Source of the DNA: Armatimonadetes bacterium UBA1398 | GTDB taxonomy: Bacteria; Armatimonadota; Zipacnadia; UBA1398 | Assembly: GCA_002305165.1 (NCBI GenBank) | Contig: DBQI01000010.1 | Location: 36,143 to 100,142 of the forward strand | Length of the DNA stretch: 64,000 nt | Direction of reading: 5' to 3' | In this document: positions 51,100 to 60,403 of the stretch, piece after piece | Position numbering within the stretch: the first letter of the stretch is position 1 | Layout of the letters: every line of letters starts with the position of its first letter | Program-made: the position numbers and the translations under genes | The notes under the pieces: generated by a model | Told to the model about the DNA's origin: nothing | The model's database searches: none | The model's input: only the letters and a program-made list of their open reading frames with translations

Positions 51100-53388
51100 A
51101 TGTGTCTCCGGTATCTCACCGCATTGAGCGGCTGTTTGCTGGTCGGCTCAGCCCTGGGTCAGGACATCCCTCGGCCCGAACACCCACGACCCGACTTCGA
51201 GCGAGCTAACTGGCTCAACCTGAACGGGGTGTGGCAGTTCCAGATCGACAATGACGAAGTCGGCGAGGAGATGGGCTACACCTTCGGGCGCGACTACGCC
51301 CGCGAGATCCTCGTTCCCTTCTGCCCCGAGAGCGCTCTCTCCGGCGTGCAGGTGACCGACTTCATGAACCGTGTGTGGTACCGTCGGATGCTCCAGGTCC
51401 CTGACACCATGAAGGGGCAGCGACTGTTCCTCCACTTCGGCGCCGTGGACTGGCACGCGAGAGTGTGGGTGAACGGCCTCTTCGCCGGCGAGCATAAGGG
51501 CGGTTACACCCCCTTCTCTCTCGAGATCACCGACCTGGTGGAGGATGGCGAGAACGAGCTCGTCGTCAGCGCCACGGACCATACCTCCTCGGGCCTGCAG
51601 GCGACGGGCAAGCAGTCCCACCGGCTCGAGAGCTATGGCTGTGTCTACACGCGCACCACGGGAATCTGGCAGACGGTCTGGCTCGAAGCTGTGGGGGAGA
51701 CCTATCTTCGGGATTGCGTCATCACCCCCGACCTGGACACGGGCCGTGTCTACATCCAGGCCTGGCTGGACGGCCCGCAGCAGGGCGTGACCCTGCGGTT
51801 GAGCGCCGCAGATGAGTCCGGCGCCGAGGTCGCTACCGCCGTCGCGCCCGCCTCTTGGCGGTCGACCATGACCATGCTCGAGGTCGAGGACCCCATCCGC
51901 TGGCATCCTGGCGAGCCGTACCTCTACGATCTAACCCTCACCGTGGAGCGTGACGGCCAGGTCCTGGATGAGGTCAGCAGCTACTTCGGCTTCCGCAAGA
52001 TCACCCTGGATGGCAAGAGCTTCCTCATCAACGGCGAGCGCGTGTTCCAGCGTCTGATCCTGGACCAGGGCTTCTACCCCGAGGGCGTCTACACCGCTCC
52101 CACCGAGGATGCCCTTCGCCTCGACCATGAGCTTTCCATGGCCGCCGGGTTCAACGGCGCGCGGCTCCATGAGAAGGTCTTCGAGCCCAGGTCGCTCTAC
52201 TGGGCCGACCGCCTAGGCTACCTGATCTGGGCCGAGTACCCGAACTGGGGCCTGAATGAGAGCAACGCCGCCGTGGGCGCCCAGGCCATGTTGGAGTGGC
52301 GCGAGGCCCTCAGGCGCGACCGCAACCATCCCTCCATCATCGGCTGGTGCCCTCTCAACGAGACGGGCGCGGGGGAGGGGCAGGCACTGCTGCAGGCGAT
52401 GCTTTCGGTGACTCAGGAGATCGACCCGACGCGGCCCTTCCTGGATACAAGCGGCTATGTGCATCTCTATCCCGGGACCGATGTGTTCGACAGCCACAAC
52501 TACAACCAGGATCCGGCCAGCTTCGCCAACCAGCTCAGCACCTTCGCGCTGACCGGCGATGACCCGTACCAGAACAACATCTTCGACCAACGATCCCACT
52601 ATCGGGGCCAGCCCTACTTCGTCAGCGAGTATGGCGGTACGGCCATCTCCGGCAGCACCTCCGAGGGAGCCTGGGGGTACGGCTCGGCGGCCGAGGACAT
52701 CGAGCAGTTCTTCGCGCGGTACGCGGCACTGACCGACGTTCTCCTCGGGAACCGCAACTGTTTCGCCTTCTGCTACACCCAGCTCACGGACATCGAACAG
52801 GAGCAGAACGGCGTATACCTCTATGACCGCGCTCCCAAGTACGATGTGGCGCGGCTGAGGGAGATCAATGCCCAGCCCGCAGCCTATGAGACCCAGGGCC
52901 CGCTCACCGTGCAGATGGTATGGTCCGAGGTCCTTCCAAGCTCGGAGTCGGAGGCTCAACTGTGGCGCTACACGACGCAGGCCGCACCGGAGGGTTGGGC
53001 GCTGCCCGAGTTCGATGACTCCCAGTGGGTCGAGGGGCCCGGCGGGTTCGGCACCACGGGCACGCCCGGTTCCGTGGTGCGAACGGAGTGGGCGACGCCG
53101 GATCTGTGGATCCGCAGGCAGTTCGACTACACGCCTCAGGCGTTCGATATCGCTATGCTCCGCATCCATCACGACGAGGATGCCCAGGTGTACGTGAACG
53201 GCCAGGAGGTTCTGGCGGTGACGGGCGGCTACACGACGTCGTACGTGCTCATGGATGTCACCGACGCGCTCCGAGCGGCTCTCGTGGAAGGGGTGAACAC
53301 GATCGCCGTGCACTGCCACCACCGTGAGGGTGGGCAGTATATCGACGTGGGTATCCTGCTGGGGTCGAAGGGGTTGGCCGGGGACTAG
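51100..53388 (+). CDS. Secreted glycoside hydrolase family 2 enzyme (beta-galactosidase/glucuronidase type)
   Basis: The 762-residue protein has a signal peptide (LTALSGCLLVGSALGQ). The GH2 sugar-binding domain (NLNGVWQFQID, FGAVDWHARVWVNG) and the immunoglobulin-like domain lead to the TIM barrel. The barrel carries acid/base Glu421 in WCPLNETG and nucleophile Glu510 in FVSEYGG. The last about 150 residues form an extra jelly-roll domain (EFDDSQWVEGPGGFG, LRIHHDEDAQVYVNG). I prefer the ATG at 51100, about 11 nt after AAGGA, over the ATG at 51088. A strong hairpin follows. Substrate: a beta-galactoside, glucuronide or mannoside. Confidence 0.92.
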   Translation: MCLRYLTALSGCLLVGSALGQDIPRPEHPRPDFERANWLNLNGVWQFQIDNDEVGEEMGYTFGRDYAREILVPFCPESALSGVQVTDFMNRVWYRRMLQVPDTMKGQRLFLHFGAVDWHARVWVNGLFAGEHKGGYTPFSLEITDLVEDGENELVVSATDHTSSGLQATGKQSHRLESYGCVYTRTTGIWQTVWLEAVGETYLRDCVITPDLDTGRVYIQAWLDGPQQGVTLRLSAADESGAEVATAVAPASWRSTMTMLEVEDPIRWHPGEPYLYDLTLTVERDGQVLDEVSSYFGFRKITLDGKSFLINGERVFQRLILDQGFYPEGVYTAPTEDALRLDHELSMAAGFNGARLHEKVFEPRSLYWADRLGYLIWAEYPNWGLNESNAAVGAQAMLEWREALRRDRNHPSIIGWCPLNETGAGEGQALLQAMLSVTQEIDPTRPFLDTSGYVHLYPGTDVFDSHNYNQDPASFANQLSTFALTGDDPYQNNIFDQRSHYRGQPYFVSEYGGTAISGSTSEGAWGYGSAAEDIEQFFARYAALTDVLLGNRNCFAFCYTQLTDIEQEQNGVYLYDRAPKYDVARLREINAQPAAYETQGPLTVQMVWSEVLPSSESEAQLWRYTTQAAPEGWALPEFDDSQWVEGPGGFGTTGTPGSVVRTEWATPDLWIRRQFDYTPQAFDIAMLRIHHDEDAQVYVNGQEVLAVTGGYTTSYVLMDVTDALRAALVEGVNTIAVHCHHREGGQYIDVGILLGSKGLAGD

Positions 53389-53403
53389 CTCCGTCGTGCG
53401 ATT

Positions 53404-53438
53404 GGTTGGGACCCGCGCGCTGTGCGCGGGTCCCAACC
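53404..53438. terminator. Perfect 15-bp bidirectional terminator hairpin
   Basis: Arms 53404-53418 and 53424-53438 are exact complements around a 5-nt loop GCTGT. It lies between the convergent GH2 and Gfo/Idh genes. Only short T runs flank it. Confidence 0.75.
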
Positions 53439-53446
53439 TTCAGTGT

Positions 53447-54484
53447 CTACAGTCCGCGCTTGCGGCGGATGACTTCCTCGATGAGTTCGAGATCCTTCAG
53501 CGCATCCGCGCCCGTGTTCACGGGCTCCACCTCGCCACGAACCGTGTCCAGGAAGCCCTGCGCCTGGTTGCGGAAGCTCCAGGTCCATGGCAGGACGGGT
53601 GACTCCGTCACGGCGTTGGCTCCCGAGCGATAGCGCTGGACGCACGCCGGCACGTTCCGGAGCAGCGGTGAGGGCGTCTTCACGTCCACGAAGCCGTCGC
53701 CGAAGTATGTCGTCGTCACTTCATCCCACCACTGGCATGCCATGCCGCCACACTCCAGAGACACGAGGGTGTCCCCCGCCGCGAGAGCCACCAGCATGTG
53801 GTCCTGGTGCGGGGTGACGGAGAGCACGGACATCTCGCCGCCCAGCAGGAAGCGCACCAGGTTGAGATTGTGGGCGTAGATGTTCGCGAACACCTGGACA
53901 TCCTGCTTCGCCTCGTCATCCCAGCCCTCGGGCCCCCCGGATTCGATCTCGATAGCCGGGTAGGGCTCGTCGGTCACGATGCGCTCATCGTTGCCGCAGA
54001 CCCAGTCTCCCCCGTAGCAGTGGGCCCTCACGAAGGTGGGCGCCTTGCCCTCGGCGCGCCATGCCTGGATAGCCTCCCTCGCCCAGCGCACGCCGGCGTC
54101 GAAGCGCTTCATGTAGCCGACACAGAGGTGCACCCCCGCCTGGGCCGCGGCATCGACCATGCTCCGGCCTTGCGCCACCGACACGCCCAGGGGCTTCTCG
54201 AGGAGCACGTGCTTGCCGGCGCTGAGCAGGTCTCGAGCCACGGGTCCGTTGGCGGCGTGGGGCAGGATGGCCGCCACGGCATCGATCTCGTCATCCTTAG
54301 CCAGTTCCCGGTGGTTCTTGTAGACCCGCTGGATTCCGTACCGCGCGGCAACCTGCGCCGCCATGTCCTCCCGCGGATCGGCCACAGCCACCATCTTGCA
54401 GCCTGGCAGCGCGCTGAAGTTCGCAATATGGGCGATCTGGCCCATGAAGCCGCAGCCCACGAAGCCCATCCTGACTTCCTTCAT
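53447..54484 (-). CDS. Gfo/Idh/MocA family oxidoreductase (cytoplasmic)
   Basis: A 345-residue NAD(P)-dependent oxidoreductase. MGFVGCGFMGQIAH is the Rossmann loop, and VLLEKPLGVS the catalytic EKP motif. GYMKRFDAGVRWA and FANIYAHNLNLVRFLLGG match inositol/sugar dehydrogenase-like members. It has no signal peptide. It follows the 999-residue secreted protein gene by 41 nt on the same strand. It probably oxidises a monosaccharide released by the neighbouring hydrolases. Confidence 0.87.
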   Translation of the reverse strand: MKEVRMGFVGCGFMGQIAHIANFSALPGCKMVAVADPREDMAAQVAARYGIQRVYKNHRELAKDDEIDAVAAILPHAANGPVARDLLSAGKHVLLEKPLGVSVAQGRSMVDAAAQAGVHLCVGYMKRFDAGVRWAREAIQAWRAEGKAPTFVRAHCYGGDWVCGNDERIVTDEPYPAIEIESGGPEGWDDEAKQDVQVFANIYAHNLNLVRFLLGGEMSVLSVTPHQDHMLVALAAGDTLVSLECGGMACQWWDEVTTTYFGDGFVDVKTPSPLLRNVPACVQRYRSGANAVTESPVLPWTWSFRNQAQGFLDTVRGEVEPVNTGADALKDLELIEEVIRRKRGL

Positions 54485-54525
54485 ACAGACGGTCCCTCCC
54501 GTTGGCGCCCTTACCGAGCGCCTGA

Positions 54526-57525
54526 CTACTCCTCTGCCGATCTCTCGAAGCGGATGGTCGCTGAGGCAATGGCGACCCCGTTAGGCCCGCCGTTCTCCAC
54601 GACCACGCTATTGTGGCCCCTCCGCAGAGCCTCCTTGGGCACCGGAATGGCGACGGCCGACCACTCCTGGCGAACCCCGTCGCCTCGGTAGGTCCGATAG
54701 GGGACCTCGGAGTGGTAGACCTCAGTGCCATTCACCGTTATGCGCAGCTTGGCTGTGGCATCGGAGCCTCGTTCGCCTTCGCCATACAGGCTCCCCTGTA
54801 CTCCGACGATGGACAGCGTGTTGGTATCCTCGGGGCGTCCCCAGTGCTCGAATGTGAGCAAGGCCGTGGCGTTGGCATACCGGTCGAGCAGGATGGCCGG
54901 CTCCCCATCCATCACGACAGGCAGCGCGTTGTCCCCTGGCTCCACGGTTGCGGTCGCCTGCGCCAGCTCCTCACGGGCCGGCGCGAATCGCACCAGCACG
55001 GGCACCCGGCCCAGCACATCGACGAAGAGCCGGTCGTTCCAGGTCACCCACCACTGGCAGGGCCCGAGGTTCACGTAGCCCTGGGCGTCGCTCTCGACGA
55101 GGCTCACGTCGGCCTGGCAGCCGGCGAACACCTCGGGATCCAGCGCGATCTCCAGAAGCGCCGGACGGTCCACCTCGATGAGCAAGCCGTCCTCAGCGAC
55201 AACGCGGTGAGCGCGCAGGACACGGGCATTGCCCGTCTTCACAAGGGCGTGGTCACTCATCCGCCCTGTCAGGAGGTAGAGCCCAGGGGCGGTGCAGATG
55301 GTCCGAGTGCCATTGCGCCGGTACACCACGTGGGTGAACTCCGACGACACGGCGTCGTAGATGTGCGCATCCACGTCCTCTGGCAGCCTTGTCTCGCGGC
55401 ATGTGGTCAGGTAGGCATCGCCTCGGACCGCGATCATGTCCCACGGGCCCATGAAGGTCTCGATGCCTCCCAGGTCGCGGAAGTCGCCCGACCTCGGCGC
55501 GCGGTACCCATAGGCGTAGAGGGCTCCTCCGCTTCCCACCACGTAAGCGTCATAGGAGCTGTCGGTCTCCGCCGTGAGAAGGGTGGGATCGATACTCGGC
55601 GGCGGGATGACCTGGACAGGGATCGGCTTCTCATACGGGAAGTTGGGGACCAACCCATGCCGCCCCAGGCCCTCGGGCTCCTCCCTCACATCGTCCTCGG
55701 GGTCGACCTCGATAGGTCGGGTCACGGGGATGCCCACATGGGTGAGCACATGCCCGAAGAGGTTCACGCGACTCAGACCCGGGGCGCCGTTGTACACCAG
55801 GACCCGACCAGCTCCACGCGGCGAGGCTACGAAGGCCGGCGCGCTCGGCTCGAACCACTCGGCCAGCAGCAGGCAGTCGGGCCGCGCCTTGCCACGGTAG
55901 ATCCACTGGCCTTCGGCCGCGGCGGCCTCCAGCTCCCGTCCGCTGCGGGTGGTTGTCCCCAGGAGATCGGTCATGACGGTCACTCGGCTTACGGGAGCGC
56001 GGAAGGGCCTGCTGCGCTCCATGGGCAGCCGGGCATCCTGTCGGTCGCGGGATTCCGTCGGTCGCGCGCCGCCGTAGAGATCCTCAGTGGCCACGTCCGC
56101 GTAGACCACCGAGGTGAAGCCTCTGTCCGTGCTCTCGAAGAGGGCATCCAGGTAGGCATCGGTGGCACGCGCCGCGTTGCAGAGAACGAGGGCCGGAGCC
56201 GGCCGCGGCGGCGCGTAGACCGTCACGGTCTCGTCATCGCGCGGCTGCTCACCTTCCACGGCGGTGGAGTTCTCGCGCCGCGATCGTGGCCCGGAGGGCG
56301 GGGGGTCCTCACCCTGGATTCCGCCTCGCAGGCTCGCGTCACCGGGCGATGCCGGCGCCGTGCCGATGGCTACCCGGGGACTCGCCGGTATCTCCGATGG
56401 GGGCGCCAGTGCGATGCTCACGGATCGGCCGGCCTCATTCAGCAGGACCAGCGACCCTATCACCTGGTCGGGGCGCCGATCCATGGGCGGCGCCAGCCAC
56501 TCTGTCAGTACAGTGAACGGCTCGACGAGCAGGATGGCGTCTGAATACGGCGGCGCCAAGCGGCTACTCGTCTGCTCCGGCGCCGCGTCGGCGAAGGCCG
56601 CGAGTTGGGCCACCAGGTCCTCGCCAACGATGCCCCCGGTATGCAAGGCGAGGCTCACATCACCGGCGATGACCGTCCCACAGCCTGCGGCCAAGGCCAT
56701 GCACACCCCCCGGCTCACGCCCGCGCCGTGGGGGACCTCCCAGTCGAGCCACACGCCTCCCCGCAGACCGTGGATTCCCGCCTCCAGAGCGGCCCGTTGC
56801 GGCTCCAGCGATGGATCACGCAGGTCAGGCGCGGTGCGCCAGACCTCGACACCGTCGGGTAGCGAGGGCACGGCGGCGGCCAGGAGGGGCACGGAGTCCG
56901 TCGCGATGACGAAGGTCCGCCCTGCCTGCGTACAGACGCTACCGCACTGGGTGACAAGGCCACTCACGGCAGTGATCCAGGCGTCCGCCGCGGCGTGGAT
57001 GTCCGCGGGGAGCGGAGTCCCCTCGACGGGACGCGGCACGGGGGAACGCCAGATGAAGCCGGCGAGGGAGGAATGCTGTCCCAGCGCTTCGAGCGTTGCG
57101 GAGAGCGCCGCCGCGATAGCCGTCGCCTCGGCGGCGATGTCGCCCGTCCTGTCCTGAGCCTGGAACCCCTCGAGATAGACCTTCAGCCCCGCTTCATCGG
57201 CGGCGCCGAGGATCGCCTCCAATCGGGCGCGCTCCGCGCCCCCCTGGGGCGAGCCGGCGGGAGAGACGAGGGGGCCGGCATCCACGGCGACTGAGGGCTC
57301 GACGATGAGGGCGTCCAGCCCCAGCGCGCCCAGCACTGAGATTGTTGCGGCCATCTCCGATGGCTGGGTCGGGTACCCTGTGGCGATGGGCGCATACTCC
57401 CCCTGAGTGGGAGGGGTGGACGCCAGCCGAAGACCGAGGTCGGCGCAGAGGCCCCACTGGGCTAGTGACCCAATGAGTGCCGTGATGATGACAGCTCGCG
57501 CTGTCGCCTGAGTCACTCTGAACAT
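54526..57525 (-). CDS. Very large secreted protein of unknown family
   Basis: A 999-residue protein with a signal peptide (AVIITALIGSLAQWGLC). The N-terminal about 350 residues look like a TIM-barrel region: ALGLDALIVEPSVAVDAG, GLKVYLEGFQAQDR, SLAGFIWRSPVPRP, GGVWLDWEVPHG. A Pro- and Arg-rich linker near 430-480 follows. The C-terminal quarter is beta-rich and ends in a carbohydrate-binding-like sandwich (KLRITVNGTEVYHSEV, GHNSVVVENGG). No family is recognised. The start is taken at ATG 57525, 7 nt after the FUN14 stop; an ATG at 57552 lies inside that gene. A long open frame on the opposite strand is an artefact. Confidence 0.7.
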   Translation of the reverse strand: MFRVTQATARAVIITALIGSLAQWGLCADLGLRLASTPPTQGEYAPIATGYPTQPSEMAATISVLGALGLDALIVEPSVAVDAGPLVSPAGSPQGGAERARLEAILGAADEAGLKVYLEGFQAQDRTGDIAAEATAIAAALSATLEALGQHSSLAGFIWRSPVPRPVEGTPLPADIHAAADAWITAVSGLVTQCGSVCTQAGRTFVIATDSVPLLAAAVPSLPDGVEVWRTAPDLRDPSLEPQRAALEAGIHGLRGGVWLDWEVPHGAGVSRGVCMALAAGCGTVIAGDVSLALHTGGIVGEDLVAQLAAFADAAPEQTSSRLAPPYSDAILLVEPFTVLTEWLAPPMDRRPDQVIGSLVLLNEAGRSVSIALAPPSEIPASPRVAIGTAPASPGDASLRGGIQGEDPPPSGPRSRRENSTAVEGEQPRDDETVTVYAPPRPAPALVLCNAARATDAYLDALFESTDRGFTSVVYADVATEDLYGGARPTESRDRQDARLPMERSRPFRAPVSRVTVMTDLLGTTTRSGRELEAAAAEGQWIYRGKARPDCLLLAEWFEPSAPAFVASPRGAGRVLVYNGAPGLSRVNLFGHVLTHVGIPVTRPIEVDPEDDVREEPEGLGRHGLVPNFPYEKPIPVQVIPPPSIDPTLLTAETDSSYDAYVVGSGGALYAYGYRAPRSGDFRDLGGIETFMGPWDMIAVRGDAYLTTCRETRLPEDVDAHIYDAVSSEFTHVVYRRNGTRTICTAPGLYLLTGRMSDHALVKTGNARVLRAHRVVAEDGLLIEVDRPALLEIALDPEVFAGCQADVSLVESDAQGYVNLGPCQWWVTWNDRLFVDVLGRVPVLVRFAPAREELAQATATVEPGDNALPVVMDGEPAILLDRYANATALLTFEHWGRPEDTNTLSIVGVQGSLYGEGERGSDATAKLRITVNGTEVYHSEVPYRTYRGDGVRQEWSAVAIPVPKEALRRGHNSVVVENGGPNGVAIASATIRFERSAEE

Positions 57526-57532
57526 GGCTTGC

Positions 57533-57841
57533 CTAGCCTTTCTTGGCGCCAACGGCGACGCCGCCCATGAAGGCGGCTCCGAAGGGCACGTTATGCAGGA
57601 GGACCCTCTTCAGGCTCGCCATGGCGTTCTCGAACACCCCGGTCTCTGCCGCGGTATCGAAGGCCTGACTGACTCCGCCCCAGTTGATAGACACGATGTT
57701 GTAGTACGCGAGCACCTGGAGTAGAACGAAGAGACAGCCTAGTAGAAGGGCCGTCATCTTCGCCGCTTTCTTCGCGAAATACCCGACGCAGAGCCCCGCC
57801 AGGCCGCCGAAGCCTAGCTGCTGCAGGAGGGGCGTCAGCAT
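57533..57841 (-). CDS. FUN14 family membrane protein
   Basis: The 102-residue protein matches the FUN14 domain: LGFGGLAGLCVGYFAKKAAK at the front, a hydrophobic pair (MTALLLGCLFVLLQVLAYYN) and the closing PFGAAFMGGVAVGAKKG. Bacterial FUN14 proteins have two to three membrane segments and no defined role; the mitochondrial FUNDC1 is a mitophagy receptor. I start at the ATG at 57841, which gives the usual length; the frame is open to 57904. It is 7 nt upstream of the 999-residue secreted protein gene and is probably translated with it. Confidence 0.8.
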   Translation of the reverse strand: MLTPLLQQLGFGGLAGLCVGYFAKKAAKMTALLLGCLFVLLQVLAYYNIVSINWGGVSQAFDTAAETGVFENAMASLKRVLLHNVPFGAAFMGGVAVGAKKG

Positions 57842-57985
57842 GTCCAAATGCTCATCACCGTTCTTCTCTTCGGGTGCCTTGAGTCGACTCCTCCGGCGCC
57901 CCACACTGCCGCCAGGGGCGCGGCCTCCCGTCGGCGAATGAGAGTATGGATGCCGACTGACGCCCCGGAAGGGATGGCTGCCACC

Positions 57986-59107
57986 ATGATACTTACCCTC
58001 GTTGCGGCAACGTGCGCGGGAACTGTGCTCCAGATGCCTCGGGGGTACACGATCCCCCTGATCGATCTATCCGCCGATGCGATGCGGCAGATCGTGGTAG
58101 ACCGCGAGCCGGGCCAGTATCTGGGCCACGTCACTACCGTGCTGCTGGAGGATGGGCGGACCATCCTCGCCGTCTACCCCAAGGGGCATGGGCGAGGGGC
58201 GATCGTCTACAAGCGGAGCGACGATGGCGGCCTCACCTGGTCCGAGCGGCTGCCTGTGCCCGAGAACTGGTCCACGTCGCTAGAGGTCCCCACCCTGTTT
58301 CGGGTGATCGACCCGACGGACGGCCACCGGCGGCTCATCGTGTTCTCCGGTCTGTACCCCATCCGCATGGCCGTGTCGGAGGATGACGGCCAGACCTGGT
58401 CGTCCTTGGAGCCCATCGGTGAGTATGGTGGCATCGTCGCCATGGGCGACGTTATCCGTCTCAAGGATGGCCGGTATCTAGCCATGTTCCATGACGACGG
58501 CCGCTTCTTCAGACCCGAGCCGAGGGAGCAGGAGCGGATTGTGCTCTTCCAGGTGCTCTCCGATGACGGTGGGCTCACTTGGTCGGACCCTATCAGAGTG
58601 CTGCAGCATCCCGTCGCCGATCCTTGCGAGCCCGGCTTCGCGCGTTCTCCTGACGGCAACCAGATCTGCGCCATGCTCAGGGAGAACCGGCGGGTCATGA
58701 ACTCGCTCGTCATCTTCAGCGATGACGAGGGTGCAACGTGGTCTGAGCCGCGCGAGCTCCCCGGCTCCCTCACTGGCGACCGTCACACGGCGCGATACGC
58801 ACCCGATGGGCGGCTGGTGGTCGTCTTCCGCGACATGTGCCACGACACGCCAACCAAGGGTGACTTCGTGGCCTGGGTCGGGACCTACGAGGACATTGCC
58901 GAGGGGCGCGAGGGCCAGTACCGGGTCCGCCTCATGGACAACCAGAACTCCTGGGACTGCGGCTACCCGGGCCTGGAAGTCATCCCCGATGGCACCTTCG
59001 TCGCGACCACCTACGGCCACTGGACCGACGGCGAAGAGCCCTACATCGTGAGCGTGCGTTTCACGCTCGAGGAACTCGACGCCCTCGCCGCGGCCACGAA
59101 CCCCTAG
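57986..59107 (+). CDS. BNR/sialidase-like six-bladed propeller enzyme
   Basis: A 373-residue secreted protein (signal MILTLVAATCAGT). Four Asp-box motifs are visible: SDDGGLTWSE, SEDDGQTWSS, SDDGGLTWSD and SDDEGATWSE, each marking a propeller blade turn. RIVLFQVLSDD and FARSPDGNQICAMLREN resemble sialidase/exo-alpha-sialidase-like proteins, with Arg and Glu residues available for a sialidase site, though the FRIP motif is not obvious. The start at 57986 follows GAAGGG by about 12 nt; ATG 57974 is possible. It may be a glycosidase or a carbohydrate-binding propeller. Confidence 0.8.
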   Translation: MILTLVAATCAGTVLQMPRGYTIPLIDLSADAMRQIVVDREPGQYLGHVTTVLLEDGRTILAVYPKGHGRGAIVYKRSDDGGLTWSERLPVPENWSTSLEVPTLFRVIDPTDGHRRLIVFSGLYPIRMAVSEDDGQTWSSLEPIGEYGGIVAMGDVIRLKDGRYLAMFHDDGRFFRPEPREQERIVLFQVLSDDGGLTWSDPIRVLQHPVADPCEPGFARSPDGNQICAMLRENRRVMNSLVIFSDDEGATWSEPRELPGSLTGDRHTARYAPDGRLVVVFRDMCHDTPTKGDFVAWVGTYEDIAEGREGQYRVRLMDNQNSWDCGYPGLEVIPDGTFVATTYGHWTDGEEPYIVSVRFTLEELDALAAATNP

Positions 59108-59553
59108 TCGGCGCCGGGCCGGTACCAGCTCGCACGGAACGCCGGCAGCCACGCGGCGCGAGACCGCCGAGGCTCGTCCGCCTCGTCACTCCCATCCTCC
59201 GGCCGCGCCACCGGGGCCTCCGAGGGGGCATCCTCCGTCGCAGCCTGGTGCAGCTGCACCTCGCGGCGGTGGAGGGCGTCGCCTGTGATGCTGCCTAGGA
59301 ACGTCGCCAGGGCGTAGATCACCACCACGTGGAACAGGAGCAGGAAGAGGACGTCCCAAGCGATGCTGAATCCTCGCAGATCGGGGAACAGGGTGTAGGC
59401 CAAGCCGAGGACGACGGCGGCGCCCATCGGCAGCCAGGGGGCGGGCCGGCGAACTAGGGCGACCCATCCTGCGGTCAGGAGCACTACGGCGATGGCTAGA
59501 GACGCGATGGCATAGATCACGAATGGCTCTCTGAGCGCTGGGGCTTCGTTCAT
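59104..59553 (-). CDS. Small membrane protein, three predicted TM helices
   Basis: A 149-residue protein with hydrophobic segments at about 12-32 (YAIASLAIAVVLLTAGWVALV), 42-58 and 66-87 (SIAWDVLFLLLFHVVVIYALATFL), then a charged cytoplasmic-type tail rich in Glu, Asp and Arg. AGAGGTGA lies about 9 nt before the ATG at 59553. It converges on the sialidase-like gene with a 4-nt overlap of stops. No family is recognised. Confidence 0.65.
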   Translation of the reverse strand: MNEAPALREPFVIYAIASLAIAVVLLTAGWVALVRRPAPWLPMGAAVVLGLAYTLFPDLRGFSIAWDVLFLLLFHVVVIYALATFLGSITGDALHRREVQLHQAATEDAPSEAPVARPEDGSDEADEPRRSRAAWLPAFRASWYRPGAD

Positions 59554-59686
59554 CGTCCGGCTCACCTCTTCGAGTCAGCATTGTACCCATTGTCGGCCAG
59601 TTCCGCGCATCTGAACGCGGGCCCTCTTCACGGCGCGATATCCGTCGTCCCCTCTGCTACAATGGGGCCGATCTTGGGCTGGAGTG

Positions 59687-60400
59687 ATGACCGTGGCGAC
59701 GGATGGAGATCGGAGCATTGCCCTGGTCGCGTTCGACCTTGGCGGCACGACTATCCACGATGATGGCAGCATCAACCGCATCTTCGTGGAGGTCGCTGGC
59801 AGGCACAAGCTGGCCGCTGACCTGGATGAGGTTCAGTCCTTCCAGGGCCGCACGAAGAAGGAGATGTTCCACGTCCTGGCGACCCGACGCCATGAAGACT
59901 GGCCCGAGGCGGCCACCTCCCTCGCCCAGGAGGCGAATGAGGAGTACGAGCAGCGGCTCATCACCCATTACAGAGAGAACCCGCCCCAGGTAGTGGACGG
60001 CACCACGGCGACGATGCAGTACCTCCGCGAACAGGACGTCCGGGTGGCCATCACGACCGGGTTCTGGCGGGCCATCTTGGACGCCATCCTGGAGAGCACG
60101 GGTCTGGGCGAATTGCTCGATGCCAGCGTCGCGACGGACGAGGTCTCCAAGCCGAAGCCTGCGCCGTACATGATCTTCCGGGCGATGGAGCAGTGTGGCA
60201 TCACATCGGTGCGCCAGGTGGTCGCCGTGGGGGACACCCCCATGGACTGCATCGCCGGATGCCATGCGGGCTGCGGCACGGTCATCGGCGTGCTCAGCGG
60301 CACCCACAGCCGGGCCCAGCTGGAGCGGGTGCCCCATAACTTCATCCTGGACTCGTCGGCACGGGTACGTGAGCTCATCGAGACCGGAAGGATCAGGTAG
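59687..60400 (+). CDS. HAD superfamily hydrolase, phosphonatase-like
   Basis: A 237-residue HAD enzyme. The nucleophile Asp17 is in AFDLGGTTIHD. The second Asp of the usual DxDxT is a Gly (DLGGT), a feature shared in part with phosphonoacetaldehyde hydrolases, where the position is Ala. Other motifs are ITTGFWR (Thr), SKPKPAPYM (Lys) and VGDTPMDCIAG (acidic pair). The cap helices match the beta-phosphoglucomutase/phosphonatase group. ATG 59687 or GTG 59693 may be the start. It is the first gene of a five-gene rightward run; a TACAAT box lies at 59658-59663 without a clear -35. Confidence 0.8.
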   Translation: MTVATDGDRSIALVAFDLGGTTIHDDGSINRIFVEVAGRHKLAADLDEVQSFQGRTKKEMFHVLATRRHEDWPEAATSLAQEANEEYEQRLITHYRENPPQVVDGTTATMQYLREQDVRVAITTGFWRAILDAILESTGLGELLDASVATDEVSKPKPAPYMIFRAMEQCGITSVRQVVAVGDTPMDCIAGCHAGCGTVIGVLSGTHSRAQLERVPHNFILDSSARVRELIETGRIR

Positions 60401-60403
60401 CCG

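Noticed and set aside
54613..56544. 643-codon open frame on the plus strand opposite the 999-residue protein
   Set aside because: The translation lacks domain character and mirrors the codon pattern of the real gene; high GC keeps antisense frames open.
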